Assembly: GCA_019638935.1 (NCBI GenBank)
Contig: JAHBSW010000011.1
Location: 1 to 59,640 of the forward strand
Direction of reading: 5' to 3'
DNA: 59,640 nucleotides
Source of the DNA: Cryobacterium sp.
GTDB taxonomy: Bacteria > Actinomycetota > Actinomycetes > Actinomycetales > Microbacteriaceae
Each line of letters starts with the position of its first letter. The stretch's first letter is position 1. The translations under genes were made by a program, and so were the position numbers. Shown piece after piece: positions 26,742 to 35,507 of this stretch. The notes beneath the pieces are model-generated. The model was not told where the DNA came from. It did no database searches and worked only from the letters and a program-made list of their open reading frames with translations.

Positions 26742-26826
26742 TTCTTGTCGCCTCTGGCGACCCGCGGATGTCTCATTCGCGACTGCGAATCACCATTTTC
26801 TTCGACACACTGAAAGGTCTACTACT

Positions 26827-27417
26827 ATGCGCACGCGCACTTTTCTGATCGCCACCGCGGCAGTCACCGTAATACTCGTTCTGGCTGGCTGTTCCACTCC
26901 GGCGGGAGCGCCCCGACCGGGTTCACCCCCCGGTGGCGGTTCGTCAACCAGCGAACCGGTCGATGCTAACGCGGTCGACACGATGTTCGTGATGATGATG
27001 ATTCCGCATCACGAACAAGCCATTGAGATGTCCGACATCGTTATCGAAAAGGATGGCGTCGACACACGCGTCCTCGATCTAGCACGACAGATCAAAGATG
27101 CCCAAGCGCCAGAGATTGAACTCATGCGGGGCTGGCTTGAGGGCTGGGGCATGCCCGACATGATGAGCGGCGGCATGAACCACGGCGGCGGAATGATGTC
27201 GGAAGACGACATGGAATCCCTCAACTCGGCGAATTCACCTGAGCTCGAGCGGTTGTTTCTCGAGCAGATGATTACCCATCACGAGGGTGCCATCGATATG
27301 GCACAGGGCGTGATCAACAACGGCCAGAACGCGGATGTCATCGCGCTTGCCGAACGGATAGTTGCGGCGCAAGCGGACGAGATTGCCGTCATGCAGGAGC
27401 TACTCACCACCATTTGA
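26827..27417 (+). CDS. DUF305 lipoprotein, 196 aa
   Basis: A cell-surface ferritin-like helical protein often found in copper loci. Signal peptide with lipobox VLAGC, then a Pro/Gly linker. Two copies of the DUF305 motif are visible: MMIPHHEQAIEMSDIV and MITHHEGAIDMAQGV. Between them is a Met/Gly/His-rich loop (DMMSGGMNHGGGMM) that could bind copper. Follows the DUF6153 gene by 85 bases. Confidence 0.92.
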   Translation: MRTRTFLIATAAVTVILVLAGCSTPAGAPRPGSPPGGGSSTSEPVDANAVDTMFVMMMIPHHEQAIEMSDIVIEKDGVDTRVLDLARQIKDAQAPEIELMRGWLEGWGMPDMMSGGMNHGGGMMSEDDMESLNSANSPELERLFLEQMITHHEGAIDMAQGVINNGQNADVIALAERIVAAQADEIAVMQELLTTI

Positions 27418-27442
27418 CGCGTGGGGTATGGCCTTCGGGCTC

Positions 27443-27468
27443 TGCCCCTTCGCGCCCGCGTCGGGGCA
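27443..27468 (+). terminator. Weak hairpin after the DUF305 gene
   Basis: TGCCCC (27443-27448) and GGGGCA (27463-27468) pair around a GC-rich 14-base loop. No T run follows. It may attenuate transcription before the next gene, low certainty. Confidence 0.25.
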
Positions 27469-27494
27469 TGGCTCCCGGCACATGAAAGGAAAAA

Positions 27495-28361
27495 ATGTAC
27501 ACGTTTGGTTCACAGCTAAGTAGTGCCCGCGGAAAGTTCTTGGCCGGCGCAGCGATCACCGGAATTCTGCTCCTCACGGGCTGCGCCGAAACTACGGAAA
27601 CGCCACACGCGGCGTCTAACCCGTTCGTTCACGTGCACGGTCTGGCCGCTGAGTCAGGTTCCACCGAAATCTTCGTCGCGACGCACACCGGGATCTATTC
27701 TGTCGCTGAGAACGGCGACGTGTTGGGACCCATTGGCGGAAATGGCTTCGATGCGATGGGGTTCGCGATCTCTGACGAGGCGTGGTTCGCATCGGGTCAC
27801 CCCGGCCCGGAAACGCCGGGTGAATTGGGCTCCCCACACCTTGGAATAGTACGGAGTGATGACCAGGGCCAAACTTGGGCGCCTGTGACCTTCACGGGCA
27901 TCGAGGACTTTCACATCCTCGAGGTGAACCCGTCAGGCGCCTTGTTCGGCATCGGGTCGTCGTCACCCGCGGTGCGTGTCAGCGTTGACGGTGGCAACAC
28001 GTGGGACAACCGCGCCGAGGTGTTCGCGGCCGACATTGCCGTGACTGCGGAACGCGTTTATGCTGCGACCGAACAAGGGGTTCTGGTCAGCGCCGATGAG
28101 GCTCGCACATTCGAAACCCTCGAAGGCGCACCACTCCTCTACACGCTCGCCGCGCAGCCCGACGGGAGCCTCCTCGGCATCGACACCGATTCCACTATCT
28201 GGTCGTTGAACGCGGGCTCGACATGGAACGTCATCGGCTCCGCTCAAGGAGTGGTTCGAGGGCTGACAACCACTGCCGATGGCGCAGTACTCCTGGCAGA
28301 CGACCGTGGAATCGTTCGAGTGGATGCCAGCGGGTCGACGATCGTGTGGTCGGTCAAGTGA
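27495..28361 (+). CDS. BNR-repeat (sialidase-like) propeller lipoprotein, 288 aa
   Basis: Secreted lipoprotein (GILLLTGCAE lipobox) with a beta-propeller built of BNR/Asp-box repeats: RSDDQGQTWAPV, VSVDGGNTWDNR, VSADEARTFETL and LNAGSTWNV. Similar proteins in metal islands are annotated F510_1955-family glycosylhydrolase, but no catalytic set can be assigned here. HVHGLA near the N-terminus is a conserved feature of that group. ATG at 27495 has AAAGGAAAAA. Likely co-induced with the copper genes. Confidence 0.8.
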   Translation: MYTFGSQLSSARGKFLAGAAITGILLLTGCAETTETPHAASNPFVHVHGLAAESGSTEIFVATHTGIYSVAENGDVLGPIGGNGFDAMGFAISDEAWFASGHPGPETPGELGSPHLGIVRSDDQGQTWAPVTFTGIEDFHILEVNPSGALFGIGSSSPAVRVSVDGGNTWDNRAEVFAADIAVTAERVYAATEQGVLVSADEARTFETLEGAPLLYTLAAQPDGSLLGIDTDSTIWSLNAGSTWNVIGSAQGVVRGLTTTADGAVLLADDRGIVRVDASGSTIVWSVK

Positions 28362-28418
28362 AGCTCGACGCACGCGGGCAATCCATTTCTCGTCGATCGC
28401 GGCATAACCGTTGCCTGG

Positions 28419-28435
28419 ATACCCCTATAGGGTAT
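28419..28435. promoter_or_regulatory. CsoR-type operator 3, upstream of copB
   Basis: ATACCC-CTATA-GGGTAT, a perfect 6-bp dyad, 11 bases before the copB ATG. The start codon is so close that transcription may be leaderless or nearly so. Matches boxes 1 and 2. Confidence 0.8.
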
Positions 28436-28446
28436 AAGGTGCAATC

Positions 28447-30753
28447 ATGAGCGCATCGACAGATGATCACGACCATCACCGACCACACGGCACCCACGGA
28501 GCTGAAGAAGTGAAGCATTCCGTGGAGCATGCAGAGCATGGAGCGCACGCCGCGCATCGGGAGCACGCTGGAGCTGAGCACCATGCTTCAGATCGGCACG
28601 GGGGTGTGGACCACGAGGCGATGAGCGCAGGCGATCACGACGCGTCGCACTCCTCAGACCATGGGGGCCATACCGACCATGCGGGTCATGGTGACCACTC
28701 GGGTCACGGTGGCTCGCACGCAGGTCACGGCGCCGACCACGTGGCGCAGTTCCGCAGGCTTTTTTGGATCATGCTTGTGCTGGCCGTACCCCTTGTGGGA
28801 TTCAGCCCGATGTTTGCAGACCTCATCGGCTACGACCTTCCAGACTTCCCGGGCGTGCAGTGGATCTCGCCGCTGCTCGGCACGATCGTCTATATCTGGG
28901 GCGGTAAGCCGTTCCTGACTGGCGCGGTCGACGAGTTCAAGGCGCGCAAGCCCGGAATGATGATGCTCATCGGCTTGGCCATCACCGTCGGTTTCATCGC
29001 CTCGTGGGGCGCCAGCCTCGGTATTCTGTCGCACACGCTTGACTTCTGGTGGGAAGTCGCGCTCCTCATCGTCATCATGCTTCTCGGCCACTGGATCGAG
29101 ATGCGCTCACTCGCCCAGACCTCGTCTGCACTGGAATCGCTCGCGGCGCTTCTTCCGGACGAGGCAGAACGCATCGAGGGTGACAACGTCGTCATTGTTT
29201 CGCCGTCAGAGCTGCGAGTCGGTGATGTCGTCATGGTTCGTCCAGGTGGGCGCGTTCCTGCCGACGGCGAAATCGTCAGTGGCACCGCCGACATCGACGA
29301 GGCCATGGTGACCGGAGAGTCGCGTCCGGTTACTCGCGGCCCGGGTGAGAAGGTTGTGGCGGGCACGGTGTCCACCGATACTGCAATCAGGGTTCGCGTG
29401 ACCGCGGTCGGAGACGACACCGCCTTAGCCGGGATTCAGCGGCTCGTCGCCGACGCTCAGAACTCGACATCGCGAGCCCAGCGCATTGCTGACCGCGCCG
29501 CTGGCTGGCTGTTCTGGTTTGCTCTTGGCGCAGGAATCATCACGGCAGTCGTGTGGGCACTGCTGGGGAATCCGGATGCGGCCGTCGTGCGCACGATCAC
29601 AGTGCTCGTCATTGCCTGCCCGCACGCGCTCGGACTCGCTATTCCGTTGGTCGTCTCCATCGCCACAGAGCGTGCTGCGAAGGGTGGAGTGCTGATCAAG
29701 GACCGCCTGGCCTTGGAGAGCATGCGCACCGTGACATCGGTTCTGTTCGACAAGACCGGAACACTCACGAAGGGCGAGCCCGTCGTCTCGGAGATTCTCA
29801 CCACCGGCGGTCACACCGAAGACGAGGTTCTCGCGCTCGCTGCGGCAGCCGAGAGCGATAGTGAACATCCACTTGCGAAGGCGATCGTGAACGCTGCCCA
29901 GCAGCGCGAACTCGCGGTTGCCCGTGCAATCGACTTCCGCTCCGCACCCGCGGAGGGCGTCGTCGCCACGGTGGGCACACAGCGCATCAGCGTCGGCGGA
30001 CCCCACCTTCTCGACCGTCATGAGCAAACAGCCATGTCAGCCACCAACGATTGGGCGACCGAAGGGGCCATCATTCTGCACGTGCTGGCCGACGAGAAGG
30101 TCATTGGTGCTCTGAAGCTCGCCGATGAGATCCGCCCGGAATCGCGTGAGGCCGTGGATGCGTTGCACAATCTGGGCATTGAAGTGGTCATGATCACGGG
30201 CGATGCGGAAGCCGTCGCGAATAAGGTCGCTGCTGATCTAGGAATCGACCTTGTGCTGGCCGGAGTTCGGCCAGAGCACAAGGCTGCGAAGGTCGCTGAG
30301 CTTCAGGGTCAGGGCCGCAAGGTTGCCATGGTCGGCGATGGCGTCAACGACGCTCCCGCGCTCGCCCAGGCAGACGTCGGCATCGCGATCGGAGCAGGTA
30401 CTGACGTGGCCATCGCATCGGCGGGGGTCATTCTTGCCTCGAGCGATCCGCGGTCTGTGCTGTCGATCGTGGAGCTTTCGTTTGCGAGTTACCGCAAGAT
30501 GAAACAGAACCTCGCGTGGGCCACCGGGTACAACCTCATTGCGGTTCCTCTCGCCGCGGGCGTGCTTGCTCCCGTCGGGTTTATTCTTCCCATGTCGGTC
30601 GGCGCCGTGCTGATGTCGCTATCGACGATTGTGGTCGCCCTCAATGCGCAACTACTGCGCCGCCTCGACCTCCGGCCGGAGGTCAGCGCGCGCAACATCC
30701 TGAATCGGGGCGCGAGCGAGCGGCGCGAGCTGGTTGCCGCAGGCTCGCACTGA
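28447..30753 (+). CDS. copB: CopB-type P-type ATPase (CPH motif) with His-rich N-terminus
   Basis: A copper ATPase of the P1B-3 class. The membrane motif is CPH (VIACPHALGLAIPLVVS) in place of CPC. The first about 100 residues contain 26 His (GHTDHAGHGDHSGHGG and similar) instead of an HMA domain, a feature of CopB. TGES (MVTGESRPVT), DKTGTLTKGEP, SEHPLAKA and GDGVNDAPAL are present; the C-terminal spans have YNLIAVPLA and GAVLMSLSTIVVALNAQLL. 768 aa. Preceded by operator 3 and followed by the GAPDH gene 34 bases on. Confidence 0.93.
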   Translation: MSASTDDHDHHRPHGTHGAEEVKHSVEHAEHGAHAAHREHAGAEHHASDRHGGVDHEAMSAGDHDASHSSDHGGHTDHAGHGDHSGHGGSHAGHGADHVAQFRRLFWIMLVLAVPLVGFSPMFADLIGYDLPDFPGVQWISPLLGTIVYIWGGKPFLTGAVDEFKARKPGMMMLIGLAITVGFIASWGASLGILSHTLDFWWEVALLIVIMLLGHWIEMRSLAQTSSALESLAALLPDEAERIEGDNVVIVSPSELRVGDVVMVRPGGRVPADGEIVSGTADIDEAMVTGESRPVTRGPGEKVVAGTVSTDTAIRVRVTAVGDDTALAGIQRLVADAQNSTSRAQRIADRAAGWLFWFALGAGIITAVVWALLGNPDAAVVRTITVLVIACPHALGLAIPLVVSIATERAAKGGVLIKDRLALESMRTVTSVLFDKTGTLTKGEPVVSEILTTGGHTEDEVLALAAAAESDSEHPLAKAIVNAAQQRELAVARAIDFRSAPAEGVVATVGTQRISVGGPHLLDRHEQTAMSATNDWATEGAIILHVLADEKVIGALKLADEIRPESREAVDALHNLGIEVVMITGDAEAVANKVAADLGIDLVLAGVRPEHKAAKVAELQGQGRKVAMVGDGVNDAPALAQADVGIAIGAGTDVAIASAGVILASSDPRSVLSIVELSFASYRKMKQNLAWATGYNLIAVPLAAGVLAPVGFILPMSVGAVLMSLSTIVVALNAQLLRRLDLRPEVSARNILNRGASERRELVAAGSH

Positions 30754-30787
30754 CGCGGCATTCGATGCAGTAAACAAAGGAGACACG

Positions 30788-31828
30788 GTGAACAAGATTC
30801 GGGTGGCCGTCAATGGGTACGGCGTTATCGGCAAGCGTGTCGCGGATGCGGTGCGCTTGCAGTCAGATATGGAACTCGTCGGTGTGAGTGATGTCGTTTC
30901 GGATTACCGCATCAAGGTGGCCGACACTCTAGGGATTCCCGTCTACGCCGTCAACGGTGAGGCCGAGCGAGCAATGAGCGATAGCGGCCTGACCGTGAGT
31001 GGTCACTTGCATGACCTACTCGACAATGTCGATGTGGTGCTCGACTGTACTCCGAAGGGTATTGGCGCAGCGAACTTCGAACATTACCGCGAACATGGAG
31101 TTCGCGTCGTTCTTCAGGGCGGCGAAAGCCACGATGTCACGGGTCACTCTTTCGTGGCGAACGTCAACTACGACTCGCTGAAGGGGTTGGACTCCACTCG
31201 CGTTGTCTCATGCAATACGACGGCGACTGTTCGAACGCTCGCAGCCCTGAAGAATGTCGGCCTGCTGGGCAAGGCGCGCGGGGTGTTGTTTCGACGCGCT
31301 ACCGATCCTTGGGAATCCGATCACTCGGGGATTATGAACACGGTTGTGCCGGAGGCCAGAATCCCGAGCCATCAGGGACCGGATGCCCAGACGGTCATCC
31401 CTGACCTCGACGTCGTGACCATGGCCGCGAAAGGCTCGCACACGCAGAACCACGCGCACTTCTGGACGGTCGAACTGACGCGACCTACTGACGAGTCAGA
31501 GATCCTGGATGCGTTCCGTGCGATGCCCCGTATTGCCTTCGTTCGCCACGCCGAAGGCGTCGTTGCCTCAAACAGCGTCATCGAGCTCATGCGAGATCTA
31601 GGACGGCCAAGAGGGGACATGTACGAGGTGGCGCTGTGGGAAGACATCCTCACCGTGCGGGGCCACGAGCTCTTCTACACCTACAGCGTCGACAACCAGG
31701 CCATCGTCATCCCGGAGACGATTGACGCAGTCCGAGCGTTGATGGGAACGTCCACCGCCGCCGACTCGATTCGGCTCACCGACGCAAGCCTCGGCGTGAT
31801 GGATGACTTCACGCGGGCGCCGTCCTGA
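30788..31828 (+). CDS. Type II (archaeal-type) glyceraldehyde-3-phosphate dehydrogenase
   Basis: Oxidises glyceraldehyde-3-P to 1,3-bisphosphoglycerate. The sequence is of the archaeal class, not bacterial GapA: VAVNGYGVIGKRVADAVRLQ (Rossmann GxGxxG), VVLDCTPKGIGAANFEHY, and the active-site Cys in VVSCNTTATVRTLAAL. 346 aa from GTG at 30788, with AAAGGAG just upstream. Located between copB and cueP, in the same direction. The class usually accepts NADP. Known biology: copper and other thiol poisons inactivate ordinary GAPDH; that this copy is a metal-tolerant substitute is an inference. Confidence 0.88.
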   Translation: MNKIRVAVNGYGVIGKRVADAVRLQSDMELVGVSDVVSDYRIKVADTLGIPVYAVNGEAERAMSDSGLTVSGHLHDLLDNVDVVLDCTPKGIGAANFEHYREHGVRVVLQGGESHDVTGHSFVANVNYDSLKGLDSTRVVSCNTTATVRTLAALKNVGLLGKARGVLFRRATDPWESDHSGIMNTVVPEARIPSHQGPDAQTVIPDLDVVTMAAKGSHTQNHAHFWTVELTRPTDESEILDAFRAMPRIAFVRHAEGVVASNSVIELMRDLGRPRGDMYEVALWEDILTVRGHELFYTYSVDNQAIVIPETIDAVRALMGTSTAADSIRLTDASLGVMDDFTRAPS

Positions 31829-31896
31829 ACTCTTCATCCCGCCGAAGGTCGACGGTGTGATCCATGAAAGAACACTCTGAAAGGAACATCCAGCTC

Positions 31897-32460
31897 ATGA
31901 AGAAAATGGCCGTGGCCATCGCACTAGGCGCCGCCCTCGTGTTAGCCGGCTGCACCCCCGGCGACCAGGCTCCCGAGCAAGAGGCATCCGCTCTGCTTGA
32001 GGCCCACAACCTCGATGGCCTGCAGGCCGTTGAGATCATCGACCAGCTCGACCGTGTCGCTGTGGCTGAGCGGGCCACCAATTTGATGGCGTCCGTGCGG
32101 TCCGATTCGCTGCTCATCACCGACGGTCAAGAAGAAGTCACACTCGAGATACCTGAGGACCGCTTCTACGTCTCGATCGCCCCGTACGTGTCGCAGACTC
32201 ATGACTGCTACTACCACAGCCTCACCACGTGCGTGGGGGAGCTGTCGCAGCAAGAAGTCGACTTGCGCATCACTGACAGTGCCGGCAACGTTCTAGTCGA
32301 CGAAACGGTGACCACTTTCGACAACGGGTTCGTGGGAGTGTGGTTGCCCCGCGACGTCAGCGGCACGATAGAGATCGGCTTCGACGGGTTCAGGGGTTCG
32401 GCAAGTTTCGCGACCACGGACGACGGTGCGACCTGCATCACGACGCTGCAACTAGCGTGA
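31897..32460 (+). CDS. cueP: CueP-family copper-binding lipoprotein
   Basis: An extracytoplasmic copper-binding protein. MKKMAVAIALGAALVLAGC is a clear lipoprotein signal, which decides the ATG at 31897 over 31864. Family blocks are HDCYYHSLTTCVGELS, FVGVWLPRDVSGTIEI and TCITTLQLA, containing the conserved Cys triad. CueP is best known in Salmonella; a lipid-anchored form in an actinobacterium serves as a wall-zone copper sink. Last gene of the rightward copper set. Confidence 0.9.
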   Translation: MKKMAVAIALGAALVLAGCTPGDQAPEQEASALLEAHNLDGLQAVEIIDQLDRVAVAERATNLMASVRSDSLLITDGQEEVTLEIPEDRFYVSIAPYVSQTHDCYYHSLTTCVGELSQQEVDLRITDSAGNVLVDETVTTFDNGFVGVWLPRDVSGTIEIGFDGFRGSASFATTDDGATCITTLQLA

Positions 32461-32507
32461 CCGCTTCGGAACGGGATTGATCCGGCTAGCTGGGTTTAAC
32501 TATTCAG

Positions 32508-32894
32508 TTAGGTGATGACGTCGGCGGCCCAGAGCCCGATCACCATTCCCACAGCCGCGGCCGCCACCGTCAGGATCACCGTGCCGAACAGGTTGACTAG
32601 CGCCTGCCGCCAGTGTCTCCGTTTCGCTAGCAGAACTGTCTCGACATGCACCGCGCTGAAGGTGGTGTAGCCGCCGAGTAGTCCCACGCCGACAACTGCG
32701 GCGAGTTCAGACGACAGCAGGGAGCCGAGGCCACTGAGCACTCCCAGGGCCAGTGAGCCTGTGATGTTCACGATAAGGATTCCGACGGGGAAACCCCTAT
32801 GACGGGCCGGTGGCAGTATCCGGTCGATCGTGTACCGCAACGCCGCGCCGATGCCGCCAGCGGCGGCGGTCGCGAGAAGGAGGCTATCGTTCAC
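32508..32894 (-). CDS. crcB: CrcB/Fluc fluoride channel, subunit 2
   Basis: A four-span fluoride exporter half. Landmarks: GGIGAALRYTIDRIL, FPVGILIVNITGSLALGVLSG, GLLGGYTTFSAVHVET. GTG at 32894 overlaps the stop of the preceding crcB by four bases; longer upstream extensions are antisense of that gene. 128 aa. Two adjacent, unequal crcB genes are typical where heterodimeric channels are used in Gram-positives. Confidence 0.92.
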   Translation of the reverse strand: MNDSLLLATAAAGGIGAALRYTIDRILPPARHRGFPVGILIVNITGSLALGVLSGLGSLLSSELAAVVGVGLLGGYTTFSAVHVETVLLAKRRHWRQALVNLFGTVILTVAAAAVGMVIGLWAADVIT

Positions 32895-33307
32895 TGCGCG
32901 TTCTCCGCACCTTCTCGGTGGGAATGGGTTTCGGCGATGTGGCTTCCGATGATCAGGCCGACCATGGCGCTCAGGATGCCTGCGACGAGCGAGCCAACGG
33001 CGAGAGCAGCAGCGGTCCAGGGCGCCATTGCTAACCAGGTGGCGGTCTGCACGGCAAGGGCACTGTAGGTGGTGAATCCGCCGAGAACTCCGGTGCCCAG
33101 GAATGCCTGTAGCCGCGCTCTGCGCTGGCCGAGCCATCCGACGAGAACTCCCAGCAGTAGCGTGCCGCAGGCGTTGATGAGAAGGGTTAACCATGGCACC
33201 GTGCCGGTTGTTGTCTCAGCGCCGGTTAGCGCAGCACGCGCAAAAACGCCGAGCGCCCCTCCTGCGGCAACGAGACCCAGCAGGCTGAGGTGGATGTGGC
33301 GGAGCAT
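32891..33307 (-). CDS. crcB: CrcB/Fluc fluoride channel, subunit 1
   Basis: Second half of the fluoride channel. AAGGALGVFARAAL, VPWLTLLINACGTLLLGVLVG and GVLGGFTTYSALAVQT are the conserved blocks, with a His-containing C-terminus (AETHSHREGAENAQ). 138 aa. Starts 10 bases after lgt, so it belongs to a leftward lgt-crcB-crcB operon. No fluoride riboswitch was recognised ahead of it. Confidence 0.92.
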   Translation of the reverse strand: MLRHIHLSLLGLVAAGGALGVFARAALTGAETTTGTVPWLTLLINACGTLLLGVLVGWLGQRRARLQAFLGTGVLGGFTTYSALAVQTATWLAMAPWTAAALAVGSLVAGILSAMVGLIIGSHIAETHSHREGAENAQ

Positions 33308-33317
33308 CTCAGGAGGG

Positions 33318-34214
33318 TCAGGCAGAAGTGGTGTCGTCGGCGCGTTCGCCGTCGAGGCGATCTAGCGATGGGGCGTCGTCGCGGTACGGAGATGGTTCGG
33401 GTGTGGGGTGACGGGCACCTTGCACGACAAGGATCGCGGTGCCAAGCAGTATCACGGCAAACGAGGCCCAAATGTTTGCGGGGATGCCAAGGGGCGCGTC
33501 GCTCGTGGGGTCGATGCGGATCGCTTCCAGCCAGCTGCGGCCGAGCCCATACCAGATGAGGTAGATCGCGAGGGTTCGACCCCAACCGAGTTTTGCGAGA
33601 CGTTCGATGAGGAGTATGACGCCGACACCGGCGAGGTTCCAGAGGATCTCGTACAGGAATAGCGGGTGGAAGAGCGTGCCGGCGGGTAAACCCTCGGGAA
33701 ACATGGCCGCCGTAGGGAGGATTTCCAAGCCCCACGGCAACGTGGTCGGGAGTCCGAAGAGCTCCTGGTTGAAGTAGTTTCCGACGCGACCGATCGCTTG
33801 AGCGACCAGCAAGCCGGGCGCTAGCGCATCAGCGAAGGTCAAGAGGCGAAGCCCCGTCCGGCGACATCCGATGTAGGCGCCCACGGAGCCGCCGATGAGG
33901 GAACCGTAGAGAGCATTTCCGCCATCCCAGATCGCGACGATGTCCCACAGGTCGGCACCCGGGTAGAAGTAATCGCCGACGTGTGTGAAGACGTGGTAGA
34001 TACGCGCGCCGACGATCCCGAAGGGCACCGCCCAGATCGCCACATCGATGACGGTCCATGGCGCCACACCACGGTTACGGAGGCGACGATCCGTGATGAT
34101 TGTCGCCGCAGCAATACCGGCAAGAATGCACAGCGCATAGACGTGGATCGTCAGCGGTCCGAGACTAAAGGAGGCCCACTCCGGCGGTGGGCTGGGAATG
34201 CTCAAATTCATCAT
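33318..34214 (-). CDS. lgt: Prolipoprotein diacylglyceryl transferase (Lgt), element-borne copy
   Basis: Transfers diacylglycerol to the lipobox Cys of prolipoproteins. Seven spans; IWDGGNALYGSLIGGSVGAY and AIGRVGNYFNQELFGLPT are the family signatures, the latter with the catalytic-region Arg. A last span WASFAVILLGTAILVV is followed by a charged tail. ATG at 34214 is preferred; GTG at 34232 would add six residues. It lies 48 bases after the MFS gene. The element encodes at least five lipoproteins, so an own Lgt fits. Confidence 0.92.
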   Translation of the reverse strand: MMNLSIPSPPPEWASFSLGPLTIHVYALCILAGIAAATIITDRRLRNRGVAPWTVIDVAIWAVPFGIVGARIYHVFTHVGDYFYPGADLWDIVAIWDGGNALYGSLIGGSVGAYIGCRRTGLRLLTFADALAPGLLVAQAIGRVGNYFNQELFGLPTTLPWGLEILPTAAMFPEGLPAGTLFHPLFLYEILWNLAGVGVILLIERLAKLGWGRTLAIYLIWYGLGRSWLEAIRIDPTSDAPLGIPANIWASFAVILLGTAILVVQGARHPTPEPSPYRDDAPSLDRLDGERADDTTSA

Positions 34215-34262
34215 CCTGAGAAACCTATTCACGTACGGTCGAGTGCAACGTCGGAGAACAAC

Positions 34263-35507
34263 TCAACCACGTACTTCTCTTCCTTCGCTCGGTTCGAGGC
34301 TCACGGTGGTTCTTGCTCGTGCGGCAAGGAGCGCGGCGATAGCCGCGCCGACACCAACGAGGGCGAGGATGATGGCGACCGCGGGCAGGCCCAGCATGGC
34401 GCCGAGGATGCCAGCGGCCGGGTAGGTGAGTATGAAACACGCGTGTGAGAGCGAGAACTGTGCGGCGAATACCGCGGTCCGGTTGCGGGGTTCGGAGGCT
34501 CGCCTCAGAAGGCGGGCGGAGGGTGTGAGGATGAGTGAGGTGACCGCGCCCAGGTAGAACCAGACCACGGCGAGCATCACCCAGGTCGCCCCGGTCGTGG
34601 GCAGGGCGATGACCAGCGCGGAGGCGAGAAGACCCAGGGGGAGCGCGATAGCTCCGGTGAGCATTACCCGCAGGTCTCGGACACGGTCGAGCAGCCTTGG
34701 CAGGGCGAGCGCGACGAGCATCGATCCGGTGCCGTACGCCGCGAATAGCAGCGCGACGTCCACTTGCGGGCGACCGAGCTCCGCTTGAACGAGCACGACG
34801 GTGTTGACGATCACCATCGCTGTTGCGGTCGCCACGACGAGGTTCATTGCGAGCAGGCTGCGAAGCTCAGGGGTGCGCCAGAATACGCGCGCGCCGCGGG
34901 TGAGGCGGTCGACGAATCGGGCGGGTTCGAGTGGCGGCAGCAGCGGGAATCGGGTGGCGACGACCAGTAACGCGGAGCCGAGGAAGCCGAGGAAGGTGCC
35001 GACGAACAGGTTGTTGTAGCTAATCACGGTGAGCAACGCCGCGGCGAGCATCGGGCTGAGAAGCGCCTCCAGATCGTAGGCGAGACGCGACAGCAAGAGG
35101 GCCCGCGTGTACTGGGCTTCGTCGGGCAGGATCTCTGGGATGACAGCCTGGAAAGCCGGGGTGAACGTCGCGGACGCGGACTGCAACACGAAGATGAGTA
35201 CGTAGATCTGCCACGCCTCGGTCACGAACGGCAAACTGACCGCGACGGCGGCCCGCAGAACGTCGGCACTGATGAGCACCAGTTTTCGCGGCAGATGCCC
35301 GGTGAGCGCGGCCACCACAGGCGCAACACCGACGTAGGCGAGCATCTTGATCGTCAACGCGGTGCCCAGCACGATGCCGGCGTCACCGCCCGCGATGTCG
35401 AACGCGAGCAGCCCGAGCGCGATCGTCAGGAGGCCGGTGCCTAGCAACGCGACAACCTGCGCACTGAACAGTTTGGCGTACGAGGTGTTTCTCAGAACCT
35501 CAAGCAC
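34263..35507 (-). CDS. MFS efflux transporter, 414 aa
   Basis: Twelve-span major facilitator. Recognisable features: NTSYAKLFSAQVVALLGTGLL in span 1, the loop GHLPRKLVLISADVLRAA in the place of the A-motif, and a second-half PRLLDRVRDLRVML. Resembles the macrolide/metal-type MFS exporters often paired with ArsR regulators. GTG at 35507 overlaps the arsR gene end by eight bases. Substrate unknown; context suggests a metal or metalloid. Confidence 0.85.
   Translation of the reverse strand: MLEVLRNTSYAKLFSAQVVALLGTGLLTIALGLLAFDIAGGDAGIVLGTALTIKMLAYVGVAPVVAALTGHLPRKLVLISADVLRAAVAVSLPFVTEAWQIYVLIFVLQSASATFTPAFQAVIPEILPDEAQYTRALLLSRLAYDLEALLSPMLAAALLTVISYNNLFVGTFLGFLGSALLVVATRFPLLPPLEPARFVDRLTRGARVFWRTPELRSLLAMNLVVATATAMVIVNTVVLVQAELGRPQVDVALLFAAYGTGSMLVALALPRLLDRVRDLRVMLTGAIALPLGLLASALVIALPTTGATWVMLAVVWFYLGAVTSLILTPSARLLRRASEPRNRTAVFAAQFSLSHACFILTYPAAGILGAMLGLPAVAIILALVGVGAAIAALLAARARTTVSLEPSEGREVRG

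Noticed and set aside
32461-33400. Fluoride riboswitch for crcB
   Set aside because: The crcB genes are preceded directly by lgt with a 10-base gap, leaving no room for a riboswitch; none recognised before lgt either.
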